NCBI GenBank assembly: GCA_017557635.1
Contig: JAFYYH010000022.1
Location: forward strand, 186,001 to 250,000
DNA: 64,000 bases
DNA from: Bacteroidaceae bacterium
GTDB lineage: Bacteria > Bacteroidota > Bacteroidia > Bacteroidales > Bacteroidaceae
Reading direction: 5' to 3'
Shown piece after piece: positions 1 to 8,559 of the stretch. The notes beneath the pieces are model-generated. The model did not search any database, was not told where the DNA came from, and saw nothing but the letters and a program-made list of their open reading frames with translations. Position numbers and translations under genes: made by a program. How positions within the stretch are numbered: the stretch's first letter is position 1; the number at the start of each line of letters is the position of its first letter.

Positions 1-512
1 CCGCCGGCATCGGCAATATCATACATAGGAATCTTGGCATCCTCGCCGGTGCGGTCGGCTGTGCGTTTGGCTTTTAGCCAGGCTTTGTCGTGCGACAGGT
101 CTGAGAGGTCGAATGGCTCCATGTCGCGCAGACGGGCTATGCATTCGTCAATTACGCGGACATCGGACTTGGACAGTTCGTCCATATCGGGTTCCTGGGC
201 AGCCAGCACGATCTGATGACCGTCGCGGAGTTCCACTTTCACTGCTTTAAGGTAATCCTGCATCTCCTGCTGGTCAAAACTCTGCCCACTCTCTGATGCC
301 TTGAGCACCTTATAAGTCAATGTGGGCACCGGGCCGTGCTTGCGGGCGCAGAATGTGTCTTCCATCAGGGGCATTCCATAAGTTACAAGATGCTTTTGCT
401 GAGCAAAGTACAGGATCTTGAACAGATGGATATAATCCATCCCCTGCGGCATCTGCCCCAATATATACAGGACAGTTGCCTTGATTTTTAAAATTTGGTC
501 TGTGGTTTTCAT
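1..512 (-). CDS. Panacea/SocA-like (DUF4065) antitoxin-domain protein, 3' end cut by window edge
   Basis: The reading frame opens at an ATG on the minus strand (complement of 510-512) and stays open for about 170 codons to the window edge, so the C-terminus is missing. The N-terminus contains LYILGQMPQGMDYIHLFKIL, then LYFAQQKHL, then a KHGPVP motif followed by a helix. This is the layout of the Panacea domain (SocA, DUF4065, GepA), which is known as an antitoxin domain that neutralises many unrelated toxins. It is the most downstream visible gene of a three-gene minus-strand run with the 100-aa and 57-aa ORFs to its right. A toxin partner could be one of those or could lie beyond the edge. 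The domain call is fairly firm; the toxin-antitoxin role is inferred from family knowledge. Confidence 0.7.
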   Translation of the reverse strand, partial: MKTTDQILKIKATVLYILGQMPQGMDYIHLFKILYFAQQKHLVTYGMPLMEDTFCARKHGPVPTLTYKVLKASESGQSFDQQEMQDYLKAVKVELRDGHQIVLAAQEPDMDELSKSDVRVIDECIARLRDMEPFDLSDLSHDKAWLKAKRTADRTGEDAKIPMYDIADAG

Positions 513-543
513 TGTTTTTAATTTTGATTTTGAACTTTACAAT

Positions 544-846
544 TTACAGCCATTTGGCAAAACGCTTTCGGAACATCTCCTGATTGAGGCATCGGCCCTC
601 TTCCAAACTCTTTTGTGCTTTGTTCAGAGAGTTCTTCATTCGCTCGGTAAGTATTATTCTGCCTCTTTCATCAGTTTTTATATCTTCCTGAACAAGACCG
701 CTGTGTGCAGCCTCAAGCATTTCAACCTGCTTTATGGCTTGCTTTCGCGTTGCACATGATGACGGGCGTCCCAAAGAACGCAATGATTCCTCTTGGGTCT
801 CATTCATGCTCTGCGCTATTCTGTTCAGGAAATCTTGTTCATCCAT
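544..846 (-). CDS. hypothetical small helical protein upstream of the Panacea gene
   Basis: A 100-residue, strongly charged and probably all-helical protein (MDEQDFLNRIAQSMNE start, ends RKRFAKWL). I recognise no domain and no catalytic motif, signal peptide or membrane segment. It lies 31 bp upstream of the Panacea-domain gene and 10 bp downstream of a 57-aa ORF, all on the minus strand, so co-transcription is likely. Its position makes it a candidate partner (toxin or accessory) of the Panacea antitoxin, but nothing in the protein itself shows this. Confidence 0.55.
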   Translation of the reverse strand: MDEQDFLNRIAQSMNETQEESLRSLGRPSSCATRKQAIKQVEMLEAAHSGLVQEDIKTDERGRIILTERMKNSLNKAQKSLEEGRCLNQEMFRKRFAKWL

Positions 847-856
847 ACTTTAGATG

Positions 857-1030
857 TTACTTGTAAATAGGAGATAACTCACCGTCTTCCGTTATGATTC
901 CGGCCGACATTAAGAATGCCTTAGCCGACGAAAACGTTCTGGAAGACTTTCTGGAAGCCTCTAAAATCTTCTGCTCACGAGTCTGTGCGGTTTCATTACC
1001 GCCGTTTTGTTCTTTCTTTTTTATAGTCAT
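857..1030 (-). CDS. hypothetical 57-aa protein
   Basis: A short frame begins at the ATG complementary to 1028-1030 and ends with TAA at 857-859. It encodes 57 residues: a lysine/glutamine-rich start (MTIKKKEQNGG), a Ser/Arg helix, and an ending SAGIITEDGELSPIYK. The ending resembles small Bacteroidetes proteins that finish with an 'AGIxxENGEL..YR' pattern, which I know only as hypothetical. It follows rfbC by 21 bp and precedes the 100-aa ORF by 10 bp, so it may be co-transcribed with the rhamnose genes and the Panacea gene. Coding status rests on spacing and the family-like C-terminus. Confidence 0.5.
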   Translation of the reverse strand: MTIKKKEQNGGNETAQTREQKILEASRKSSRTFSSAKAFLMSAGIITEDGELSPIYK

Positions 1031-1051
1031 TAAAGTTTAAAATGGTTTAGG

Positions 1052-1627
1052 TTATTTGTAGTAATCTTGGTTATAGTCAAACAGGTCTTTGCAGTCAGCG
1101 AGCAACGGATGATGCTTATCTTTCTCTGACAGGATTACATCCGATGCCGGGATCTGCCAGTCAATGCCCAGGGTTGGATCATTCCAGGCTATAGCACCCT
1201 CGCTCTCGGGGGCGTACAGGTTGTCGCATTTGTACTGGAAGAGGGCCTCGTCACTCAGTACCACAAAGCCGTGGGCAAAGCCGCGGGGGATGAATATCTG
1301 GCGGTGGTTATCGGCCGTAAGTTCCACCTTGACGTGCTTGCCAAAAGTGGGTGAGCCTTTGCGGATATCCACAGCCACATCCAGCACGCGGCCCTTGATA
1401 ACCCTTACCAGCTTGCTCTGGGAGTGCTCTCCCTTTTGGAAATGGAGGCCGCGCAGCACGCCGTAGCGGCTTTTGCTCTCGTTGTCCTGGACAAACTGTA
1501 TAGGTCTTACCTGGGCATCGAAGTCGCGCTGGGACCAGGTCTCCATAAAGTATCCACGCTCATCACCGAACACGCGGGGCTCGATGATTACAACTCCCTC
1601 AATATCTGTTTTGATTACGTTTATCAT
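1052..1627 (-). CDS. rfbC: dTDP-4-dehydrorhamnose 3,5-epimerase RfbC
   Basis: This 191-residue protein matches the length and cupin fold of RfbC/RmlC, which epimerises dTDP-4-keto-6-deoxyglucose at C3 and C5 in dTDP-L-rhamnose synthesis. Visible signatures are the FGDERGYFMETW opening, RGLHFQKGEHSQSKLV containing the catalytic-region His, the RKGSPTFGKH segment, and FIPRGFAHGF. Its ATG overlaps the rfbD stop by four bases (ATGA), so the two are translationally coupled. rfbA and rfbB lie further right on the same strand, separated by a divergent gene. Cytoplasmic enzyme feeding cell-surface polysaccharide. Confidence 0.95.
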   Translation of the reverse strand: MINVIKTDIEGVVIIEPRVFGDERGYFMETWSQRDFDAQVRPIQFVQDNESKSRYGVLRGLHFQKGEHSQSKLVRVIKGRVLDVAVDIRKGSPTFGKHVKVELTADNHRQIFIPRGFAHGFVVLSDEALFQYKCDNLYAPESEGAIAWNDPTLGIDWQIPASDVILSEKDKHHPLLADCKDLFDYNQDYYK

Positions 1628-2496
1628 AATAAGTTTTTAATGCACTTGCGCAATGAATCGGTCCAGTAGGGTATCTGTAGACCGAATGTCTCTTTGATTT
1701 TTGTCTTATCCAGCACCGAGAATGACGGGCGCTTGACCGGGCTTGGGAACTCATCGCTATGGCACGGCTGTATGTTGCACTGCGTCTGCCCGCTGTACTC
1801 CGCTATCATCTTTGTAAAATCGTACCATGAGCAAACACCCTCGTTGCTGTAATGGTAGATACCTTCAACCGGCTTCTCAATAATCCTAACTATTGCCTCT
1901 GCCAGATCATACGCATATGTGGGAGTGCCAACCTGATCAAACACAACCTTAAGCTCCGGCTTGGTTGCGGTCAGGTTCAGCATGGTCTTAACAAAGTTCT
2001 TACCGAACTCGCTGTACAACCACGCAGTACGGATAATCACATACCTGCAGCCTGATGCCAGAATGTTCTGCTCACCATGCAATTTGGTCAACCCGTAAAC
2101 ACCCGTAGGTGTGCCAACCATATCTTCACGGCAGGGAGTATTGTATGGCTCCTTACCAAAAACATAGTCAGTAGAGATATGCACCAGCAGCCCCCCAGCC
2201 TCCTTCATCACAATGGCCAGGTTCTCAGGGGCCTTGGCGTTCAGCAGTTCGGCAAGTTCAGAATCGCTTTCTGCCTTATCAACATTGGTGTATGCGGCGC
2301 AATTCACAATCACATCAATCCCCTCAGCCTTTACCAGCGCACGCACAGCCTCAATGTCAGTGATGTCAAGGTGCAAAGTCTTCTGCCCCTCCACCTCAAC
2401 TACATCAGAAAAAACGTATTTATGAGCAGAGCCCCGAGCTACAATCCTAAGCTCGTTACCCAACTGTCCGTTTGCTCCTGTAACTAATATGTTCAT
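1624..2496 (-). CDS. rfbD: dTDP-4-dehydrorhamnose reductase RfbD
   Basis: A 290-residue extended SDR enzyme that reduces dTDP-4-keto-L-rhamnose with NAD(P)H, the last step of dTDP-rhamnose synthesis. The start was set at the ATG complementary to 2494-2496 because MNILVTGANGQLGNEL is the canonical N-terminus with the GxxGxxG nucleotide motif; an upstream in-frame ATG would add 20 unrelated residues. The substrate-binding region shows ISTDYVFG and the catalytic YGLTKLHGE (YxxxK). It is upstream of and overlaps rfbC. About 290 bp of noncoding DNA separates it from the divergent lipoprotein gene on the right. Confidence 0.95.
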   Translation of the reverse strand: MNILVTGANGQLGNELRIVARGSAHKYVFSDVVEVEGQKTLHLDITDIEAVRALVKAEGIDVIVNCAAYTNVDKAESDSELAELLNAKAPENLAIVMKEAGGLLVHISTDYVFGKEPYNTPCREDMVGTPTGVYGLTKLHGEQNILASGCRYVIIRTAWLYSEFGKNFVKTMLNLTATKPELKVVFDQVGTPTYAYDLAEAIVRIIEKPVEGIYHYSNEGVCSWYDFTKMIAEYSGQTQCNIQPCHSDEFPSPVKRPSFSVLDKTKIKETFGLQIPYWTDSLRKCIKNLL

Positions 2497-2756
2497 TTTG
2501 ATATTCTTAGGCTCTAGAAAACACAGACAAACCCACCTCTCCCCCGCCACCAGCAAGCAAAGCCGCAGGGCGGGTGAAAGTCCAGTCTTGCTCGGCTCTG
2601 TCTGACGGTAAGCCGATACGTTCCGCTCCTATCCAGGAGGGTTGCGCAGACTGTGGTTTTTAATACGATTCTATAGAATCGTTTTAAATCACAAATATAC
2701 CACAACCGTGCGGCATTTGCAAACATTTATTAACAAAAGAAATATTTGTTATCCAA
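2497..2756. other. intergenic region between divergent rfbD and lipoprotein gene
   Basis: No convincing gene. The left part (about 2560-2640) is GC-rich and contains CGGGTGAAAGTCC, a phrase also seen near the 5' region of group II introns, but no intron boundaries or reverse transcriptase are present. The right part is AT-rich and holds an 18-bp perfect palindrome (listed separately) and probable promoters for the flanking divergent genes. Confidence 0.4.
2665..2682. repeat. 18-bp perfect palindrome
   Basis: ACGATTCTATAGAATCGT reads the same on both strands with no loop. It sits in the spacer between the divergent rfbD and lipoprotein genes, about 170 bp from rfbD and 108 bp from the lipoprotein start. 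A loop-free palindrome fits a dimeric repressor site better than a terminator; no regulator is identified. Confidence 0.45.
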
Positions 2757-2760
2757 TTGT

Positions 2761-2768
2761 TATATTTG
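2761..2768 (+). promoter_or_regulatory. Bacteroidetes -7 box upstream of the lipoprotein gene
   Basis: TATATTTG matches the TAnnTTTG consensus and lies 21 bases before the ATG at 2790, giving a short leader. Confidence 0.5.
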
Positions 2769-2789
2769 CACATCCTTTTTGCCAGTAAT

Positions 2790-4007
2790 ATGAAAAAAGA
2801 AACCTGTTTGCGCTTGGATGAGATAGCTAATGCTCTCTCCAAAGCCGATGCGGGCCGAATGAGCCCGGAGTTGTCCCCAGAGGACAGAGTGATAATGGAA
2901 AAGGCGTGCGTAACACTCCGTGAAGCGGAACGCAGCGCCATAGTAGATGTTGAGAGCGGCCTTGTCGAGAAATTCACCGACAGTGCCGGCAGTATCAATC
3001 TGCAAGCCAAGAAGATACGCGCTCTCGTCACCAAGATGAACCGCATTCCCCGCACACTTGACATCACCGAGACAGTCATCAAAGAGTGCGTAAAGGTACT
3101 CAAGGCCATAGCCTTATGGTGTACCATGCTGTTCATCTTAGTTTACATGTCAGGTTGCTCATCCATGACCAAGGCACAACTCAAACGCGTAAACTCGCTG
3201 GCCGTGGTGTCAGACTCGGCCATAACCGGTCCCGGAAGCGTTCTGCGCACACTTGATCAGGTCCGCCTGGACCGCGGCCTGATGTACGCCGCCTCATTGC
3301 AGGGAACAGACAACCGCATCCGGGAACTAAACGGCCTGGCCGATGCCACCGCCCAGATGTCCCGCCTGGCCGATAAGTCCGATGTCTGCATCAATATCCT
3401 TAACAGCTATGTCCGGGCACTACGCTCAGTAAGCAGTGAGACCCGCTGGAAACAGAACGGCACAGAACTGAGAGGCATTGGCCGCAACCTGGACTCGCTT
3501 GCCATAGCCTACAACAAACTTGACTGGGGTACCCTGTATGAGCCGGGCATAGCCAAGCAGATTGGCCGCACGAGCGGTTACCTGGCCGAGCAGTACGGCA
3601 AACGCCACCAGCGCAAGACCGTTCAGGGCATGCTTACGCATGGTGATAAACTGGTTGATGAATGTGTCCAAGCCATGGTATCGGTACTCAAGTCTGATGA
3701 TTTCAAATCACTCATTCAAAATGAGCGCACGGGCCTGGAGAACAACTACCGCGCCTATCTGAACGCAGCATCACTGAACGGCATCACACCCAATACGGAT
3801 TTTGACCGTCTGTACATAGACTGCCGCCTAAGAATAGATATGGCCGAGCAGACGCGCCGCCGTTGCATAACCATGCTTCAAAGTTTTGGCCGCGCCCACT
3901 CAGCGCTTGTAAAAGAGATGCAGAACCGCCGTACTTACGACGAGTTCATGGATGAACTGTTTGAACTGAACCGTCAGATTATAGCATATTCTTCTGGTCG
4001 TCAATGA
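2790..4007 (+). CDS. lipoprotein-like protein with a 100-residue segment before its hydrophobic/lipobox region
   Basis: The start was placed at [11 protein letters not shown] (2790), behind a good -7 box; an ATG at 2757 would lie upstream of that box. About 100 charged, helical residues come first. They are followed by a hydrophobic stretch ([19 protein letters not shown]) ending in SGCSS, which looks like a lipobox. The rest is mostly helical and rich in Asn, Arg and Leu, with no enzyme motif I recognise. A lipobox after roughly 115 residues is abnormal, so either the protein is a bitopic membrane protein with a cytoplasmic N-terminus or two units have been fused. The 3' end overlaps the convergent rfbA by 29 bp. 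Function unknown. Confidence 0.6.
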   Translation: MKKETCLRLDEIANALSKADAGRMSPELSPEDRVIMEKACVTLREAERSAIVDVESGLVEKFTDSAGSINLQAKKIRALVTKMNRIPRTLDITETVIKECVKVLKAIALWCTMLFILVYMSGCSSMTKAQLKRVNSLAVVSDSAITGPGSVLRTLDQVRLDRGLMYAASLQGTDNRIRELNGLADATAQMSRLADKSDVCINILNSYVRALRSVSSETRWKQNGTELRGIGRNLDSLAIAYNKLDWGTLYEPGIAKQIGRTSGYLAEQYGKRHQRKTVQGMLTHGDKLVDECVQAMVSVLKSDDFKSLIQNERTGLENNYRAYLNAASLNGITPNTDFDRLYIDCRLRIDMAEQTRRRCITMLQSFGRAHSALVKEMQNRRTYDEFMDELFELNRQIIAYSSGRQ

Positions 4008-4869
4008 CCTTGAGCAGGTACTGACCGTACTGGTTCTTGAGCATGGGCTGGGCAAGTTCACGCATACGTTCCTCGGTAATCCAACCGCGGCTGTATGCTA
4101 TTCCCTCCAGGCAGGCCACCTTGAGTCCGGTACGTTTCTCTATCACCTCGACAAATGTGCTGGCCTCGCTCAGTGAGTCATGCGTGCCGGTATCCAGCCA
4201 GGCAAAACCGCGGCTCAGAGTCTGCACCTTGAGTTCACCGTCCTTTAGGAACTCCTGGTTTACGGTTGTAATCTCCAACTCGCCACGGGCGCTAGGCTTG
4301 ATATGCGCAGCCACGTCAACAACCTTGTTGGGGTAAAAATAGAGTCCCACCACGGCGTAGTTGCTCTTGGGTTTGGCAGGCTTCTCCTCAATGCTCAGGC
4401 AGTTGCCGTCCTTGTCAAATTCGGCCACGCCGTAACGCTCGGGGTCACTTACCCAGTAACCAAAAACGGTTGCCTTATTATCCTCCTGGGCGGTGCGGAC
4501 AGCCTCCTTGAGCAGTTTGGTCAAACCGTTGCCGTAGAATATGTTATCGCCCAGAACCAGGCAAGCGCAGTCATCACCTATGAATTCGCGGCCTATGATG
4601 AAGGCCTGTGCCAGACCGTCGGGACTGGGCTGCTCAGCATACTCAAAGTGTACGCCGTAATCTGATCCGTCACCCAGCAGGCGCTTGAATCCCGGCAGGT
4701 CATACGGGGTGGAAATAATCAGTATGTCACGAATCCCGGCCAGCATAAGGACGCTGATGGGATAATAAACCATGGGCTTGTCATAAATGGGCAGCATCTG
4801 CTTGCTCACGCCCTTGGTTATGGGATACAATCTGGTGCCGGAGCCTCCGGCCAAAACAATTCCTTTCAT
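3979..4869 (-). CDS. rfbA: glucose-1-phosphate thymidylyltransferase RfbA
   Basis: At 296 residues this is full length for RfbA/RmlA, which makes dTDP-glucose from dTTP and glucose-1-phosphate, the first step of the dTDP-rhamnose pathway. The N-terminal [18 protein letters not shown] is the nucleotidyltransferase signature, followed by [26 protein letters not shown] and the C-terminal [14 protein letters not shown]. It lies 7 bp downstream of the NusG-like gene and about 480 bp downstream of rfbB on the same strand, so these form one operon. The end overlaps the convergent lipoprotein gene. Confidence 0.96.
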   Translation of the reverse strand: MKGIVLAGGSGTRLYPITKGVSKQMLPIYDKPMVYYPISVLMLAGIRDILIISTPYDLPGFKRLLGDGSDYGVHFEYAEQPSPDGLAQAFIIGREFIGDDCACLVLGDNIFYGNGLTKLLKEAVRTAQEDNKATVFGYWVSDPERYGVAEFDKDGNCLSIEEKPAKPKSNYAVVGLYFYPNKVVDVAAHIKPSARGELEITTVNQEFLKDGELKVQTLSRGFAWLDTGTHDSLSEASTFVEVIEKRTGLKVACLEGIAYSRGWITEERMRELAQPMLKNQYGQYLLKVIDDQKNML

Positions 4870-4876
4870 AATATTT

Positions 4877-5347
4877 TCAGACTTTTTCCAGATAATTCAT
4901 TGGGATATGACTTATGGCCACAACCGCTACTCCCGGTATTGATACCAACAGTTTGCGGTCTTTGCGGATACGCTTTACTGTGCCTATAGCGCCTTTATAG
5001 ACACCCTCGGTTACACGCACCTTTTCACCCAAAGTGTATTTGACATCAGGTTCAAGCACTTCAATTGCTGGATGCTCGTATTGAACAGATGTAATCAGAA
5101 TAAAGTTTTCCATATCCTGGTCACGTATAGGTGCGGGTTCTTTTTTTGTGGTATCTGCGTAAATCAGAAAATCCTCCAAGTGGCTATGCTTGAATTCCTT
5201 GAGCCACTCAATGGGACATTTGACAAAAAAAATATTTGACAGACAGCTTGCATAAAAGACGCGATGGCCAGCCTCCTGAACAGTCTGCATCAGGGGTTGC
5301 GTCCGGTTACGGAACGCACGCAGGGCATACCATCGGCAATCATCCAT
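4877..5347 (-). CDS. NusG/UpxY-family transcription antiterminator
   Basis: A 156-residue protein with an N-terminal NGN-like part ([17 protein letters not shown], then [15 protein letters not shown]) and a C-terminal KOW motif ([20 protein letters not shown]). This is the layout of specialised NusG paralogues such as UpxY, which promote read-through of surface-polysaccharide operons in Bacteroides. The start was set at MDDCRWYAL because its ATG overlaps the rfbB stop (TGATG); an upstream in-frame ATG would lie inside rfbB. Its place inside the operon, between rfbB and rfbA rather than at the head, is unusual for UpxY. The role as an operon-specific elongation factor is inferred. Confidence 0.85.
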   Translation of the reverse strand: MDDCRWYALRAFRNRTQPLMQTVQEAGHRVFYASCLSNIFFVKCPIEWLKEFKHSHLEDFLIYADTTKKEPAPIRDQDMENFILITSVQYEHPAIEVLEPDVKYTLGEKVRVTEGVYKGAIGTVKRIRKDRKLLVSIPGVAVVAISHIPMNYLEKV

Positions 5348-6477
5348 CAGCGGTTCTTGTACATGGAGTCGTAATACTTCTGATACTCGCCACTGGTTAC
5401 ATTGTCCACCCACTCCTGGTGGTCCAGATACCAGCGTACGGTACGCTCTATACCCTCCTCAAACTGCAGGCTTGGCTCCCACCCCAATTCACGCTGCAAC
5501 TTGGTTGAGTCAATTGCGTAACGCAGATCATGTCCGGCGCGGTCAGTCACGTATGTTATCAGGTCCATATCGGCTCCCTCGGGGCGTCCAAGCAGACGGT
5601 CAACGGTATTAATCAAGACCTTTATAATGTCAATATTTTTCCACTCGTTAAAACCGCCAATATTGTAAGTCTCAGCAATCTTGCCTTTATGGAAAATTAT
5701 ATCAATTGCACGGGCGTGATCCTCAACAAACAGCCAGTCACGGACATTCTCACCCTTGCCGTAAACGGGCAGTGGTTTGCGGTGACGGATATTGTTAATG
5801 AACAGCGGAATCAGTTTCTCGGGGAACTGATAGGGGCCGTAGTTATTTGAGCAGTTGGTCACAATTGTAGGCATTCCGTATGTATCATGGAATGCACGTA
5901 CAAAATGATCTGATGATGCTTTTGACGCACTGTACGGGCTGTGGGGCTGATACTTTAAATCCTCAGTAAAGAATTTTGAGCCATATGCCAGATGATGCTC
6001 TCCACTGGATGCCTTAGTGGTAAACGGAGGCTTGATTCCCTCAGGATTTGTCATCTCAAGAGCACCGTAAACCTCATCAGTGGAAATATGATAGAAGCGT
6101 TTGCCTTCCCAATTACCATCCCAATAGCACTTAGCAGCCTGAAGCAGGCTCAAAGTGCCCATTACGTTAGTCTGGGCAAAGGTAAATGGATCCTTAATTG
6201 AGCGGTCTACGTGAGATTCTGCGGCAAGATGAATTATTCCATCCACCTTCTCATCCTGCATTAGTTTGAGCACGCCATCAAAATCACAGATATCCATTTT
6301 GACAAACTTATAGTTTGGCTTATCCTGAATATCCTTAAGGTTATCAAGATTGCCGGCATAAGTCAGTTTGTCAAGATTTATTACTTTATAATCCGGGTAT
6401 TTATTAACAAAAAGGCGGACCACATGGCTACCTATAAAGCCTGCTCCGCCGGTTATAATAATTGAACGCTTCATCAT
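5347..6477 (-). CDS. rfbB: dTDP-glucose 4,6-dehydratase RfbB
   Basis: A 376-residue extended SDR that converts dTDP-glucose to dTDP-4-keto-6-deoxyglucose with bound NAD. Signatures: IIITGGAGFIGSHVVR near the N-terminus, HISTDEVYG, and the catalytic YSASKASSDHFVRAF. The C-terminal DRAGHDLRYAIDSTKL is typical of RfbB. Its ATG overlaps the stop of the upstream CapD-like gene (ATGA), and its stop overlaps the start of the NusG-like gene, so translation is tightly coupled across the operon. A second in-frame ATG three bases inside is equally plausible. Confidence 0.96.
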   Translation of the reverse strand: MMKRSIIITGGAGFIGSHVVRLFVNKYPDYKVINLDKLTYAGNLDNLKDIQDKPNYKFVKMDICDFDGVLKLMQDEKVDGIIHLAAESHVDRSIKDPFTFAQTNVMGTLSLLQAAKCYWDGNWEGKRFYHISTDEVYGALEMTNPEGIKPPFTTKASSGEHHLAYGSKFFTEDLKYQPHSPYSASKASSDHFVRAFHDTYGMPTIVTNCSNNYGPYQFPEKLIPLFINNIRHRKPLPVYGKGENVRDWLFVEDHARAIDIIFHKGKIAETYNIGGFNEWKNIDIIKVLINTVDRLLGRPEGADMDLITYVTDRAGHDLRYAIDSTKLQRELGWEPSLQFEEGIERTVRWYLDHQEWVDNVTSGEYQKYYDSMYKNR

Positions 6478-8402
6478 TTCTTGGAATCCAATACTTCGTA
6501 TTTAGAGTTATTGCTCTTAAACTCAGGAACAATCTCCTTCATTATTCGCACAATCTCCATATCATCGAACGTGTATGACTGCTTAAGCAGACGCTCCTCA
6601 TTCTCCACAGCGGCCTCATAGTCATACTCACGCACCTTTGCTATCATAATCTTGGGATGGTCTGTAGGCAAGGTATTCTCAGCTGATGCAAGGACCTCTT
6701 CATACAGTTTCTCACCATCACGCAGACCAGTAAATACTATATCAATATTCTTGGCACCGCTCAACTTAATCATACGTTTAGCAAGGTTTACAATCTTGAC
6801 CGGTTTACCCATATCAAATACGTAAATCTCACCGCCCTTGCCCATTGTACCGGCCTCAAGAACTAACTTACAAGCCTCCGGGATAAGCATAAAGTAGCGC
6901 ACCATCTCAGGGTCTGTAACCGTTATAGGACCACCATTCTTAATCTGTTCACGGAAGATAGGAATAACACTACCGTTTGAACCCAGCACGTTTCCAAAAC
7001 GTGTTGTTACAAACTGCGTAATACCATCCACCTTGCCATCCACAATGGCCTGGTTCAATGACTGGCAATATATCTCACAGATACGCTTAGAGCAACCCAT
7101 AACATTAGTCGGATTCACAGCCTTATCTGTAGAAATCATCACAAACTTAGAAGTCCTGTATTTAACTGCAAGATCGGCTATTACTCGCGTACCAGCAATG
7201 TTATTCTGAACCGCCATAGCCGGATTATCCTCCATCATAGGAACATGCTTATAAGCAGCAGCATGGAGTACATAATCAGGCTTGTGGCTCTCAAAAATTG
7301 TCTCCATGAACTTCTTATTGGTAATGCTACCCACAATGGTATAGCACTTAATCTTAGGATGATGCTCAGCCATGTACAGACGTACATCATGCATAGGAGT
7401 CTCAGCCTGGTCAATCAGTACCATCTCGGCGGGATTGTACTTGGCAATCTGACGTACCATCTCGCTACCTATTGAGCCGGCGGCACCGGTAATCAGGATT
7501 CGCTTTTTGCGCAGGTTCTGACCTATGGCATCCATATCCACCTCTATCTTGTCACGCGGCAGAAGATCCTCAATCTCAATGTCGCGCATTCGCTCGTGGC
7601 TCAGAGGAGACTTACCATCCCACTCCTCACTCTGGTTCATGACCATTATCTTGATGCCGGCGTCGGTCAGGGCGGTTATTAGTTCCTGGCGCTCGCGGAA
7701 GTGGTCGGTCTGGAGCGGGCTGACCATTATGGCGTGGATATCGTTCTCCTCCATTATGGAGATCAGGTTCAGGTTCTCGGGGTAAACGCGTACTCCAAGC
7801 AGACGCTGACCTACAAAGTCTCCGTTGGGGCTTACAAAGCCTTTAAGGGTGTATTTGTTGACGTCCTGGTTGAACAGACTCTTGGCCAGGCTGACGCCTC
7901 CTTCAAGTACACCGTATATGAATATGTTGGTGGTGCGGGTATCGGTCCTGGATATCTCGAACATGAACTTTACGATTACTCGCATTATGAACATGCCTAA
8001 GGTTACCATGACAAACATTATGAACTCGCCGTAGAAGTTGGGCAGAGCCACAGCGGTTACTCCTAAGTAGCGCAGCAGCTTGGATACTCCGTAAGCTACT
8101 ATTGAGGCGCTTAGCGTGGATGATGTAATGTTGGCTAAGTCATGGAAGGACGAGTAACGTATTATGCCATGGTAAGTGTGGAATATCTTGAAGAATACGG
8201 CGTAGATGAATACGTTTATCAGGATGCCCCAGGTGTTGGATAACAGCAGGGCGTTGTTGGTGAATGCGTACTGACGCGTCAGGAATAGTGCTATGTATGC
8301 CGCCAAGAGCACAAGGAATGAATCCAGGAACAGGATGAACCAATAAGGTGCGGCCTTTTTACTAAAATACCAGTCGGTTATGTTTTTGAAAAAACGCTTC
8401 AT
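6474..8402 (-). CDS. membrane-bound nucleotide-sugar epimerase/4,6-dehydratase (CapD/FlaA1/WbpM family)
   Basis: A 642-residue protein. The N-terminal third has about four membrane spans (WFILFLDSFLVLLAAYIALFL onward), then a CoA-binding-like fold, then a cytoplasmic SDR domain with RILITGAAGSIGSEMVRQIA, HAAAYKHVPMMEDNP and STDKAVNPTNVMG. This is the full-length layout of WbpM/PglF-type UDP-GlcNAc 4,6-dehydratases that start deoxy-sugar synthesis for surface glycans or glycoproteins. The start at MKRFFKN (ATG complementary to 8400-8402) is supported by a -7 box at 8441-8448; an upstream in-frame ATG would extend through that box. It heads the operon with rfbB, the NusG-like gene and rfbA. Confidence 0.92.
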   Translation of the reverse strand: MKRFFKNITDWYFSKKAAPYWFILFLDSFLVLLAAYIALFLTRQYAFTNNALLLSNTWGILINVFIYAVFFKIFHTYHGIIRYSSFHDLANITSSTLSASIVAYGVSKLLRYLGVTAVALPNFYGEFIMFVMVTLGMFIMRVIVKFMFEISRTDTRTTNIFIYGVLEGGVSLAKSLFNQDVNKYTLKGFVSPNGDFVGQRLLGVRVYPENLNLISIMEENDIHAIMVSPLQTDHFRERQELITALTDAGIKIMVMNQSEEWDGKSPLSHERMRDIEIEDLLPRDKIEVDMDAIGQNLRKKRILITGAAGSIGSEMVRQIAKYNPAEMVLIDQAETPMHDVRLYMAEHHPKIKCYTIVGSITNKKFMETIFESHKPDYVLHAAAYKHVPMMEDNPAMAVQNNIAGTRVIADLAVKYRTSKFVMISTDKAVNPTNVMGCSKRICEIYCQSLNQAIVDGKVDGITQFVTTRFGNVLGSNGSVIPIFREQIKNGGPITVTDPEMVRYFMLIPEACKLVLEAGTMGKGGEIYVFDMGKPVKIVNLAKRMIKLSGAKNIDIVFTGLRDGEKLYEEVLASAENTLPTDHPKIMIAKVREYDYEAAVENEERLLKQSYTFDDMEIVRIMKEIVPEFKSNNSKYEVLDSKK

Positions 8403-8440
8403 CTTCACCGAGTTAGAATGAAATGTATGGAAAATTTTTA

Positions 8441-8448
8441 CAAATGTA
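8441..8448 (-). promoter_or_regulatory. -7 box of the CapD-rfbB-rfbA operon
   Basis: On the minus strand this reads TACATTTG, matching TAnnTTTG, and lies 38 bases upstream of the chosen CapD start. Confidence 0.5.
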
Positions 8449-8543
8449 AACATTTCTGTGCGTTCATATGCTATCTCAGGGCGGTTTTTTATGCACGGAC
8501 GCATATTTAACTAAATAAGGTGTGGGGTATGCCTTAAAAGTTG

Positions 8544-8551
8544 TAAATTTG
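8544..8551 (+). promoter_or_regulatory. -7 box of the CotH gene, close to the ATG
   Basis: TAAATTTG lies eight bases before the ATG at 8560. A start of transcription 5-7 bases downstream would leave almost no leader. Confidence 0.45.
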
Positions 8552-8559
8552 GGGCCGCT

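Noticed and set aside
2560-2650. Group II intron fragment
   Set aside because: CGGGTGAAAGTCC recalls intron 5' regions, but no GUGYG start, domain V hairpin or reverse transcriptase can be found.
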